DNA of 11,562 nt from Temnopleurus reevesii (GCA_036244855.1 BQKZ01000890.1:52562-64123), one strand, 5' to 3'. Numbered from the stretch's first letter, positions 1 to 7,542 are shown. The notes: generated by a model not told the origin, from the sequence alone. Program-made: numbers and translations.

Positions 1-53
1 CACGGTGATAACGATGCTCAAGGACAGACATTATAAAATCCTTATTTACTTAA

Positions 54-181
54 GCCCCGGTCACATTGGGCCCCGGAAGCAACACGATTCAACACGACTC
101 TTTGTTTACCGGAAGTTAAGCGTGAATTAACAATGAGTCGTGTTGAATCGTGTTGCTTCCGGGGTCCTATGTGACCAGGGC
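54..181. mobile_element. TTAA-flanked foldback MITE (piggyBac-like)
   Basis: Two 47-bp arms (54-100 and 135-181) are reverse complements with only three mismatches that I can count, separated by a 34-bp loop. The ends read GCCCCGGTCACAT on the left and ATGTGACCAGGGC on the right. The element is bounded on both sides by TTAA (50-53 and 182-185), which is the target duplication made by piggyBac-superfamily transposases. It has no coding capacity, so it would be a non-autonomous passenger mobilised in trans. Boundaries are clear from symmetry. Assignment to piggyBac is an inference from TTAA and the CCC/GGG ends, because no transposase is present. Confidence 0.85.
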
Positions 182-376
182 TTAACACTCATCTGTATTT
201 TCACTTGAGTGTAAAGGTGTTAACCAAATGTCGACTGAAATCAAGGAAAAAAAAAGATAATTAATAAGCAAACAAAAACAAACAAGCAATATTTTTTTTC
301 ATAAAATTAGGCGATATCAACATCTTTGTATTACTGCTAATAATACCGGATTGCGTAATAATGCAAACGTGATATG

Positions 377-617
377 CCGACTGACACCTTTGCGTTTTTA
401 GCCTGCGTCAGCCCAGTTATATGGCAATTAAAAACGCTTTTTGGAAGCACAAAGACGCAAGTCATACGGTGGACAGACGTTCGGCGTACGTTCATTAAGC
501 GCAAGCCGAACATCAGTCCACTGTCTGATCAGCGATACTGTGCGCTCGAGGAGCGTTTTTAACTTTTCATAAATGCTGGGCCGACGCAGGCTAAAAACAA
601 TGTGTGTGTCGGTCTTC
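377..617. mobile_element. MITE family A, copy 1 (long inverted repeats)
   Basis: The left end (GCCGACTGACACCTTTGCG, then TTTTTAGCCTGCGTCAGCCC) is an imperfect reverse complement of the right end near 575-615 (GGGCCGACGCAGGCTAAAAA). The interior also folds back on itself: GTGGACAGACGTTCGGC (469-485) faces GCCGAACATCAGTCCAC near 505-521. A diverged relative lies at 5875-6136, which shows that this is a dispersed family. Short open frames across it on both strands are by-products of the symmetry, not genes. The superfamily is unknown, and the outer boundaries are uncertain by about 10 bp because no clear target duplication is visible. Confidence 0.75.
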
Positions 618-1186
618 ATTACAACAAATTGCAGAGGTGCGAAGCGTCCCGGAATATGTATGAGGTATATTTTCATAATAAATTCAATGCTTTCCTTGTG
701 GTGAAATGACACTTAAATTAAAATACATATATGATACAAATTAGAAACACCACAAGAAGGGGGTGGATGTGAAAAGAATTATCAATTTCGTACCATGTTT
801 GTATAATCATTCCATAGTTTTGTATTTTGTATTTTATGTTAATTTTCTTGGAAAAAAACGGTTGACATAAAAATTACGTATAATGAAACAAACTCTTTGT
901 GTATACTTCAGACAATGGATGAGGTATAGCACTTGCTTATCTCGACGGAAGTAATACGGTCCGGATATTGCATGCGTGGATATTGGCCTACTTGTGGACA
1001 ATAATAATTGAGCATCTAAGATGTGATAAGCCGTATATTGGGGTGATTATTTGTTGGTGAATTTTTTTTACAATCCTTGGATATTGCAAATACAATGTAA
1101 TATTTGTTGTTGTAATGCTTTTTTTTAATGACAGATTAGCTATAATGTGATGTGATGCGCTTGTCGAGAAGTTTACATGAAGGGAA
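618..1186. other. Non-coding AT-rich spacer
   Basis: No open frame with recognisable protein similarity and no RNA gene is visible. The stretch is AT-rich with short T and A runs. It separates MITE copy 1 from the poly-G tract. If the leader exon near 1700-1845 is real, this is upstream flanking DNA of the transporter gene. Confidence 0.6.

Positions 1187-1234
<48 letters not shown>
1187..1234 (+). repeat. Poly(dG) tract of 48 G
   Basis: An uninterrupted run of 48 G follows GAAGGGAA. It is far longer than the other homopolymers in the window (C15 at 3613-3627, C11 at 3746-3756, G12 at 10376-10387). Such a tract can form G-quadruplexes or triplexes and is prone to slippage, so the true length may differ from that printed. 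It lies about 0.5 kb upstream of the candidate leader exon. Poly-proline or poly-glycine frames through it are meaningless. Confidence 0.95.
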
Positions 1235-1235
<1 letters not shown>

Positions 1236-1699
1236 AATTGACTTATTGTTGGCGCTCCTCTGACTCCAACTCCTGGCAAGAAGACAGATGGTCTTTACGA
1301 AGTTTGACGCCCTTCGATCCACGAACTGCCACAAAAAAATCCTATGCTCAAATAAAGCACCCCATGCCTCGGCAAATAAAGCCAGAAAAACGAACTTGCA
1401 GCCATACAGAATCCAGAAAATCAAGCAAGGGATAGATATTCGGTTGTATATGAAACGTTCCTGGTGAACTATCATGTAGTTGAAAACAAACGAACCCCCC
1501 AACAATTGCCTAAATTTCCGCCTAAATAAAACAATACGAGTGTCGGCATATTACGAGTTTCATTTTATGGCCGATCATAGCAGGGTTCAGAGGTTTTGTT
1601 TATCCATTATCCTTTCTCAAAGAAAAGGAAGTTGACAAGACCTCTCAGGCACGAAACGTAATCCCTCCATTTAGAATCAACTCATACCCCCAGAGTAAA
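1235..1699. other. Non-coding region, possible 5' flank of the transporter gene
   Basis: Short open frames on both strands (about 65 and 110 codons, the latter running into the poly-G) have no recognisable similarity. The segment is less AT-rich than most of the window. No TATA box is convincing. It precedes the candidate leader exon, so it is the most likely place for a promoter if transcription starts in this window, but nothing here proves that. Confidence 0.4.
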
Positions 1700-1798
1700 A
1701 TGAACGAAGCCGGAGTACTCGAAGCCGATTGGCCAGTCGATGCTTACGTTATTTTCTTTGTTGATACCAGGCTGCGGACGAAGAAAGACTTGCCGTAA
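1700..1798 (+). promoter_or_regulatory. Possible upstream ORF (32 codons)
   Basis: An ATG at 1700, in the context AGTAAAATGA with A at -3, opens a 32-codon frame that ends at TAA (1796-1798), inside the candidate leader exon. If the exon is transcribed from upstream of 1700, this short frame would precede the transporter start and could reduce its translation. The peptide is not recognised. The call depends entirely on the leader exon being real. Confidence 0.2.
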
Positions 1799-1845
1799 AC
1801 TTGTCCCTGCATTGGCTCAACATTGGTTTTCTTCTAATTTCGCTG
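1700..1845 (+). other. Candidate untranslated leader exon (3' part) with a consensus donor
   Basis: The sequence CTG|GTAAGT at 1843-1851 is a near-perfect splice donor. A strong in-line acceptor exists at 6531. Reading the exon in the frame that splices into the 6532 exon, TGA at 1762-1764 is the last in-frame stop and there is no ATG before 6622. As a first exon it would therefore be leader sequence and would support 6622 as the start codon. An alternative is an internal exon 1771-1845, because TTGATACCAG ending at 1770 could be an acceptor. That 75-bp exon would stay open for 25 codons. The 5' end is not determinable, and no transcript evidence is available. Confidence 0.35.
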
Positions 1846-3240
1846 GTAAGTAAATATATTTTCGTAAATTATTATTATGTGAGGTAAACTATTGCAAACT
1901 TATAAGGTACATTCAATTTATATCAGTTCAATTTGAATCTAGAGAAGAGTGGATCATGATATCTGATATTTCATTGTGATTTTATGTTTGGTGTATTTTA
2001 TACTTCGTCTGCTCTTAAGTATATTGTGCATTTCAAGGTTGATTGAAGTAACATATTTTATTTACGTGGCGACTATTGTATCTTGGCCTATAGAAAAAGT
2101 AAGTTTACTTAGGATTGCATAATAATATGTCAAATGTATACATCAAAGTGCTGTGAAATTGTTACTTGACGTTGATATACAACATGTTTTTATACTTTAT
2201 ACATGGTAAATACCATGGATCTTGTAGTCAGTCATGAATCTACACAGCCAAGCGAATGAAGTCCCAGCTGTTCGGGCTTTTAGCAATTTACACTGCATAA
2301 TGTATGTATCCTTTGTACTTGGACGAGACACGCGCGACACTAATTAAGCTATTACGTAATCCTGGTCATGAACTTTGGCAGACTGATTCCGTTACCCATA
2401 CCATGTTTTAATTGATGTACGGTTGATAATAATATTTATGCGAGTTTTCTATGAATAAAAATCCAACTTCCTGCTTGGAGCAAAGCGGTGGTAAAGTGAA
2501 AAAGAGCGTTTAGGTTAGTTCCTTGGAACACGGGCCCCAAACTCCCAGGGACATATTACGTAATGATTGTCATTGCAAAGTTCTCATGCGATAATGCACG
2601 TGACTATTCGACGTATTTGTTTACTGACTTTGTTTTTATTTTGATCATCATAAAGAACGTCTTTTCCGGAAACCAAGTTTTAAGCGCTTAAACACTTTCA
2701 TAAACGTTTTGTTGACAAAAAACACGTTTATCGGATCAGTGACCATTGTTGTTCCTAATCGTTTGCAGTGCATCGGGTCTGTGTATCAAGCGTACGCGTT
2801 TAATTCAAAACTTAATCAAACGCTAGATTATATTATGTATAATGATGTATATTGATTATAAATATATATCTACACCGGTGCAGCCGTGTTAAAAAAATGC
2901 GTCAGGTATAGCGAAAAACACTCACGAAAATAACATTTCTTCACGTCTTCTTGGTCACTCTTGTTTTTTTACATGTCTTTTGTTGATTGAGTGACACTAA
3001 TAGAACAGACTCCCGGCTTCAATTTTCCGCATGATGTGCATAGTACAATATCAAGAGTCTGCATTTAGCGACTACTTCACTAGACATGCTAGAAGGAGGA
3101 AAATATCGCGTAGCCTCTGATTGTATACGCATACCCTATATTACATAGAGATATAAAACAGAAGTATATCTTTATGGGGGTGTTGCTCAAAAGTTGCAAT
3201 TAATCGCAAGTTGCAGTTGATCGGAATGCGCCAATCAAAT
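1846..3240 (+). other. Probable intron, no feature recognised
   Basis: About 1.4 kb of AT-rich sequence begins with the GTAAGT donor. I see no coding exon, RNA gene or clear repeat. Scattered short AT stretches such as 2826-2870 are ordinary for this kind of DNA. Confidence 0.45.
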
Positions 3241-3265
3241 TCGTTGTTTCATGCGCATCTTGTTA

Positions 3266-3287
3266 AATAATAATAATAATAATAATT
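3266..3287 (+). repeat. (TAA)n microsatellite
   Basis: About seven TAA units run directly into TTTACAGCATTTATAACGCG. A trinucleotide tail joined to this kind of phrase suggests the terminus of a dispersed element rather than an isolated microsatellite, but the other end of such an element was not located. Confidence 0.85.
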
Positions 3288-3419
3288 TACAGCATTTATA
3301 ACGCGCTTATCACAAATTATGTCCCTAATGCGCACACCACGCGTGAATGAAAATGCGCGTTACAATTTGCAAAGCTGCAGTTGACTTGCAGTTGATTCTA
3401 AGATAATTATGAAGCATTG

Positions 3420-3457
3420 CACAAGCACAGCACAAGCACAGCACAAGCACAGCACAA
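3420..3457 (+). repeat. 11-bp tandem repeat, about 3.5 units
   Basis: The unit CACAAGCACAG is repeated perfectly three times, followed by a partial copy (38 bp in total). It is followed by CCTGTGCTTG near 3480-3489, which is complementary to part of the unit. The minus-strand frame across it (Leu/Cys/Ala-rich) is a repeat artefact. Confidence 0.9.
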
Positions 3458-3561
3458 AATTTAATACTGAAATCGATGGCCTGTGCTTGTAGACTAGTTA
3501 TATTATTATTATACACTTTTCAAATTAACATGCATGTATTATAAATGCTTTTTTGCTTTTA

Positions 3562-3790
3562 GGTGGCTCAAGGGGGCTCTAAATTGGTGAGTGGTGTAAG
3601 AATTGAGGTGAACCCCCCCCCCCCCCCTATTTTGCTTTTCAGCTCCCCAAGAGGGGGCGGGGGACAATAATTGAGTCGCAAAATGTGTGCTTCGGTCTTC
3701 TTTTGTAAGACCCTTGAATCGGGGCACCAAAATACGAAATGACAACCCCCCCCCCCACCCCCTCCCCGTTGTAAATCCGTTTTAAATCCG
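3562..3790. repeat. Cluster of C and G tracts
   Basis: Within about 230 bp there are C15 (3613-3627), GAGGGGGCGGGGGAC (3651-3665), C11 (3746-3756) and further C5 and C4 blocks to 3767. The phrase TTTTGCTTTT occurs before two of the blocks, at about 3551 and 3632, which hints at an internal duplication. The minus strand could form G-quadruplexes. A minus-strand frame of 68 codons here has no recognisable similarity. Confidence 0.6.
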
Positions 3791-3950
3791 TGTTAAAACC
3801 CCCATTCCCTTGCAGCATATGGTTGGGAAATCACTAAAACCTGATGAAAATTTGTAATTTCAAACTTTGATTTCAGTATCGATCGAGGCCGATACAAAAC
3901 GGAATACAATTACAACAATACAGTCCGACAAGCATGACAAGGTAGGACCA

Positions 3951-4110
3951 GGGTGGTGTTTCACCAAGTTACGAAAGACTAAGATTGACTTTACCTACGA
4001 CTGGTACCTGTTCTTGTGCTGAAAGATCCAAAATCTTCATAGAATCCTACGCGTTTTGCTTTCGTTAACGTACCCCAGTCTTTCTTATAAAGTCATACGA
4101 AACACCGCCC
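3951..4110. mobile_element. 160-bp inverted-repeat MITE
   Basis: The ends GGGTGGTGTTTC (3951-3962) and GAAACACCGCCC (4099-4110) are reverse complements apart from one position. Inside them ACGAAAGACTAAGATTGACTT faces a diverged counterpart containing CCAGTCTTTCTTATAAAGTCAT, so the whole unit is an imperfect foldback. It has no coding capacity. The superfamily is not established, and no confident target duplication is visible. It lies in the presumed first intron. Confidence 0.65.
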
Positions 4111-4302
4111 AGTTCTGACGGGTTGACTTCCTCAGACCTTGAATTGTCTTATTGCAAACGAACAAACTTTTCGTCTGCACTCAGCTAAAAAGAAAAGAAT
4201 AAAACCAAAACAACTTAGTACCGTATTTTCCAGGTATGAGACACATAATGATAAACATTGAAGAGCATTTTTACAGGCTTTTGATTTTGATATAGCGAGT
4301 AC

Positions 4303-4573
4303 AATAGGCGGGTTTACTAATAGATTTTATGCATTTTATGCATTTTATCTTCATCTATGCATTTTATCTTCAACACAAAGACTGTTCTTGACAACCCTAA
4401 AGCTTGCCCGAGGCTTGCCCGACATAGCAACAGGTAATGTATGCAAACAGGATTCCAAGGTGTAGTCTCATAATTGTTATCAAACGGTTCAAGGAATACC
4501 TCGTAACTACATCACTGTACGTTCAGTGGAAGAAAAGCACATAGATTTGAATATATAAGTAAACCCGCCTATT
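4303..4573. mobile_element. 271-bp MITE with 16-bp perfect terminal inverted repeats
   Basis: AATAGGCGGGTTTACT (4303-4318) is an exact reverse complement of AGTAAACCCGCCTATT (4558-4573). If the outer TA is read as a target duplication, the element proper begins GGCGGGTTTACT, in keeping with TA-inserting (Tc1/mariner-type) elements. The interior is non-coding and contains two small tandem repeats: TATGCATTTTATCTTCA at 4337-4353 and 4356-4372, and GCTTGCCCGA at 4402-4411 and 4413-4422. The superfamily is an inference. Confidence 0.7.
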
Positions 4574-4927
4574 ATTGGCTATCATTTACGCTTGAGGAAT
4601 CCCATTCATTAGTTTCTTTAAGTAAAATTTCTTAAGTAAAATTGATAAATTGAACAATATGCTTTGTTATGTAGTATACGATATGATTTGCTTCGCAGGA
4701 GACAATTCAAACCATCAAATCAAATCACTTAAGCCTCAGTACCACTTCTGAGAATTCGAGGTCGACTGTAAAGTATGAAATTTATTTTGAAGGGAATACA
4801 TAAAATTATTGCGAGTATTTGCCATAAATGCTTACAATGGGGATGGTAACATGCGATGTATGTATGATTTATCTGCCATGAAATCGCGACACATTTCGTC
4901 ATGACGAATGCCGTACAGTGATTTATA
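4574..4927 (+). other. Intronic spacer, nothing recognised
   Basis: AT-rich sequence with no supported coding frame, RNA gene or inverted repeat. AGTAAAATT is repeated at 4621-4629 and 4635-4643, a trivial local duplication. Confidence 0.45.
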
Positions 4928-5067
4928 CAATCAGAACAAAATGTTGGCTGTACATGTCAATGACGTTCAAATGAATAAATTCCAAATTCCAAATTCCAAT
5001 CAGAACAAAATGTTGGCTGTACATGTCAATGACGTTCAAATGAATAAATTCCAAAAATTCCAAATTC
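4928..5067 (+). repeat. Two-copy 69-bp tandem duplication
   Basis: The block starting CAATCAGAACAAAATGTTGG at 4928 recurs at 4997, 69 bp later. Each copy ends in short AATTCCA reiterations, and the second copy carries a small extra AA. The two copies are otherwise essentially identical, so the duplication is recent. The period is a multiple of three, so an 81-codon plus-strand frame (4908-5153) reads through both copies. The frame shows no recognisable domain and is probably chance. Each copy contains TGACGT, a CRE-like half site. Confidence 0.9.
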
Positions 5068-5874
5068 CAATCCACCATTCAATCATTTTCATTGAGTTTT
5101 CAAAACTTTCTTATGTCTTGTCGGAATTATTTCAAACAGTTCTCTGCATTTAATCAGAGCAAGATTTTTCTGGGGCAGACCCAGTCTTAAAATGCTTCCA
5201 AAGTCATTGCGAATCATTTGCAACTATCATGTGTTACAAATAATTACGATTTCAAATCGCAATGATTTCCAATGAAACCGTGATGCTTAGTTTTGGAGGG
5301 GCTGATGCTTATAAGCTGTTGATAAGCTGGGGATGTAGGAAGATATTAAAGGGTTAGATATTCACTTTTCATTCAAAATAAATTTGCTGAAGGCTCTCTA
5401 GGGACGGTGTTTTCAATCACTGTATTTTTTTTTAATTTGAGTGCACCCACAATCTAACCCGGGAACCCGATCATATTCATATTTTGCATCCCTGACACCG
5501 AGGATCTGAAAATGTCACCAGTCCAGTTTTTGAACCCCTGAAAAGCTGAAAAGCAAACAAAAACATAATAAAAGAAGGTCATAAATTTCGCCATTAATCG
5601 CCCATTTCGCTCACTTTTAACCTAAAATTCATCTGTCAGGGGTGGTTATACCCTCCCCTCGCCATCATGCCCATGGCGTGCGAATGGTCTTATGGTTTCC
5701 ATTCTTGTGGGGGTTCCCTGGTTCCCTGATAAAAGTAGATTGAGTGAAAATTCGCTGCGAGTCAGACCTTTCTATTTATTGCATCAATATGTCCCTGGCC
5801 AATTCAACATTTCAAAGCTAGACCTCGAATTACTACTGAGGGACAAAGTCCACATGAGGAAAGCGATGCCAACT
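5068..5874 (+). other. Intronic spacer with a small imperfect hairpin
   Basis: No coding exon is recognised. At 5203-5272, TCATTGCGAATCATTTGCAA pairs imperfectly with the downstream GTTACAAATAATT and TCGCAATGATTT, giving a bulged hairpin of about 70 nt. A plus-strand frame of 70 codons at 5692-5904 runs into the adjacent MITE and has no recognisable similarity. Confidence 0.4.
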
Positions 5875-6136
5875 AAAGGCTGTCTCAAACCTTTGCGTTT
5901 TTAGCCTACGTTGGCCCAGCGTTTTTTTTTAGACTTACAGTGTAAAACGATTCCTGGACGCACAGAGATGCAGGTCATATGGTAAATTGGCGTTCAGGGA
6001 ACGCTCCTCGAGCGCAAGCCGAGCGTCAGTCCTACGTCCAACCAGTGAATACTCTCAGTGCTCGGGGAGCATTTTTAATTTTCAAAAACGCCGGGCTGAT
6101 GCAGGCCAAAAACGCAAAGGTGCGAGTCGGCCTTTT
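5875..6136. mobile_element. MITE family A, copy 2
   Basis: The left end AAAGGCTGTCTCAAACCTTT pairs with the right end, whose reverse complement reads AAAGGCCGACTCGCACCTTT. Both continue inward as GCGTTTTT(A/G)GCCT. The interior has the same order of landmarks as the copy at 377-617: GCGCAAGCCGA, a CTCGAG-containing palindrome (ACGCTCCTCGAGCG in this copy), and a GCTCG(A/G)GGAGC block followed by a T run. The copies differ by many substitutions and indels, so both insertions are old. The 107-codon frame at 5979-6302 starts inside the element and is not considered a gene. Confidence 0.75.
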
Positions 6137-6501
6137 CATACAATTACACGTTGAAACGGAATGGCAAAGGGACGTCAATTTGGATTTATACCTCCAGAAA
6201 CAAGCAGTACTGGAACGGTCTACCGTATCAAGCTTCTATAACACCATACAATCAGCTGATCGGGAGGTCGGTAAAGTCCCGGACATTGTTATCTTGACAT
6301 GAACTTGACATAGTTTGTATAGGTGCAATATAAAACAATCGCTTTCAATTAATCCGGTTCAAAGCAGTCTGCCGAATAACGGTTTCCACGTTTCGCACCA
6401 TACGAGTAGTATGCTATTATCTCTCTTTTATGGCATCCCGTTTAAATACTTGTTCAGAATGTTTCGTTGTTTGCTCTTTTGAGACAAGTGAATATCATTA
6501 G
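6137..6501 (+). other. End of the presumed first intron
   Basis: There is no feature besides the splice acceptor region that follows. TAG at 6499-6501 is the last stop in the frame of the downstream exon, which bounds how far that frame could extend upstream. Confidence 0.5.
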
Positions 6502-6531
6502 CTGTTTTTATCTTCCTATTGTTTCTTTCAG
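6502..6531 (+). promoter_or_regulatory. Splice acceptor with polypyrimidine tract
   Basis: A pyrimidine-rich run ending GTTTCTTTCAG precedes the exon that begins AGAAGCCTG at 6532. It is a textbook 3' splice site and the best acceptor near the coding exon. It implies at least one upstream exon. Confidence 0.8.
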
Positions 6532-6621
6532 AGAAGCCTGCTAGCGTCACCCCAAGTAGCTGCAAGAGACGATCTTGGGATTGCTATTTTGATTGGTTCC
6601 AGCATCGAATGCGATTCAAAC
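6532..6621 (+). other. Exon sequence upstream of the probable start codon
   Basis: Ninety bases lie between the acceptor and the first in-frame ATG. They are open in the transporter frame (30 codons), so they would be coding if an upstream exon supplied a start in phase. With the candidate leader exon ending at 1845 they would be 5' untranslated sequence, because no in-frame ATG exists after the stop at 1762. Confidence 0.55.
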
Positions 6622-7519
6622 ATGCGGGAATATACTATTAGAAAAAACTCGCCGACGGACGACATTGAGCAAGAAGGCGGGCCCATGTATGAAGAATTTC
6701 CCACATTGAGCAAGAATTCTTCTATAGGCTGCAGAAAATCCATCATCGGCCCAAGAGGAGGTACGTCTGAATCCCATCCATTATCATCGTCGTCGTCGTC
6801 ATCGTCATCGTCATCGGTATCCCTTTCATCTCAGTTGTCGCTACATGCAGTCAGCTATGAAAAACTATCAACCCATAACTCGTCTGATTCAGAAAAGGAA
6901 TCAAACCATGGAACGCCCCCGAATGACGTGTTGTGCAATTACTTATCGATATCTTATCCGAAGGATTCATCTGCGCCTGGTCCTTACCGCTGCAGCTCAC
7001 AATGTCGATCGGATACAAGCCGCGATGTCAGTAGCGATGACAACTTGACAGACAAAACAATTGTGAGGACTATAAACGAGGCACAGTTCGGAGGTTTTGG
7101 TGATGATCAGCTCGATAAGGATTTCCAAAATGAAATGGCAGATCAACAATCCGAAAATGAAATATCAGAACTTACATCTCCAGTTGCTCCATTCGCCTCG
7201 CTGATGATGTCCTCCGAGGTCGCCGCGCCACTACCCTGCGCGACGTCCCCCATACGATCCGCTACCCTGAGAGCTGTATCACGAACGCCTTCCATACCAG
7301 CAGAGAAGACTTTACCCAAATCCTCATCACCACCGTCACCCCCACATTCGAAAGCTCCCTGGGTACTGCTGGTGTGGTGCCACCTGAGTCAGATACTTGC
7401 TGGAGGACTTCTCAAGAGTTTGGCAGTGTTCTTGGATGACATCCTGGAGGAGTTTGACTCCAGTGTGGCCTTCATGGGGTGGATGTTCTCTCTAGAAGCG
7501 TTCTTCTTCGGTCTCACGT
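6622..7519 (+). CDS. SLC16/monocarboxylate-transporter-like protein, N-terminal coding exon (partial)
   Basis: This exon encodes the N-terminal 299 residues and one base of a probable plasma-membrane major facilitator of the SLC16 type, a family that moves monocarboxylates, thyroid hormones or related solutes. The substrate cannot be inferred. Residues 1-244 are hydrophilic and rich in Ser, Pro, Asp and Glu, with 11 consecutive Ser at 55-65 and a Ser/Pro-rich stretch just before the membrane. From 245, APWVLLVWCH begins helix 1, GGLLKSLAVF (261-270) matches the family's PKS-x-x-VFF region, and SSVAFMGWMFSL matches the segment leading into helix 2. The spacing from W247 to K265 (18) equals that between the last Trp of the family motif and Lys38 in mammalian MCT1. 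The usual [DE]GGWGW motif is degenerate, with HSKAP in place of its first residues. The start at 6622 is the first in-frame ATG and has A at -3. The exon ends in phase 1 at GTGAGT, and later helices lie outside the window. Only about 55 residues carry the family signal, so a divergent MCT-like member is the best reading. Confidence 0.7.
6784..6816 (+). repeat. Coding serine repeat (11 codons)
   Basis: Eleven successive TCA/TCG codons (TCA TCG TCG TCG TCG TCA TCG TCA TCG TCA TCG) lie in the disordered N-terminal region. The mixture of two codons that differ only at the third base is typical of replication slippage in an interrupted microsatellite. Length polymorphism is likely. Confidence 0.9.
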
Positions 7520-7525
7520 GTGAGT
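7520..7525 (+). promoter_or_regulatory. Splice donor GTGAGT
   Basis: The exon ends CTCACGT|GTGAGT, a consensus 5' splice site. Without splicing, the frame would stop at TAG (7525-7527) in the middle of the second transmembrane helix, which is strong evidence that this donor is used. The intron is phase 1. Confidence 0.85.
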
Positions 7526-7542
7526 AGTCAATTTCCATTCTT

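Noticed and set aside
374..712. Short open frames on both strands (62 and 94 codons)
   Set aside because: They lie across MITE copy 1, whose inverted symmetry produces similar frames on both strands. No domain is recognisable.
1173..1505. Minus-strand frame of 110 codons with a poly-proline tail
   Set aside because: The proline run is the translated poly-G tract, and the remainder has no recognisable similarity.
3418..3460. CRISPR-like array
   Set aside because: The 11-bp units are contiguous with no spacers, and the context is eukaryotic.
3325..3516. Minus-strand frame rich in Leu, Cys and Ala resembling a membrane segment
   Set aside because: The hydrophobic part is the translation of the 11-bp tandem repeat.
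4908..5153. 81-codon frame containing a repeated peptide
   Set aside because: The repeat comes from the 69-bp DNA duplication. There is no domain and no splice or start support.
5979..6302. 107-codon plus-strand frame
   Set aside because: It begins within MITE copy 2 and shows no family features. It is likely a chance frame in old transposon DNA.
6589..6621. Start of the transporter at TTG (6589)
   Set aside because: TTG is not a normal start in animal nuclear genes, and the first in-frame ATG is at 6622.
6528..6746. Minus-strand frame of 72 codons opposite the transporter exon
   Set aside because: It is antisense to a supported exon, with no similarity of its own.
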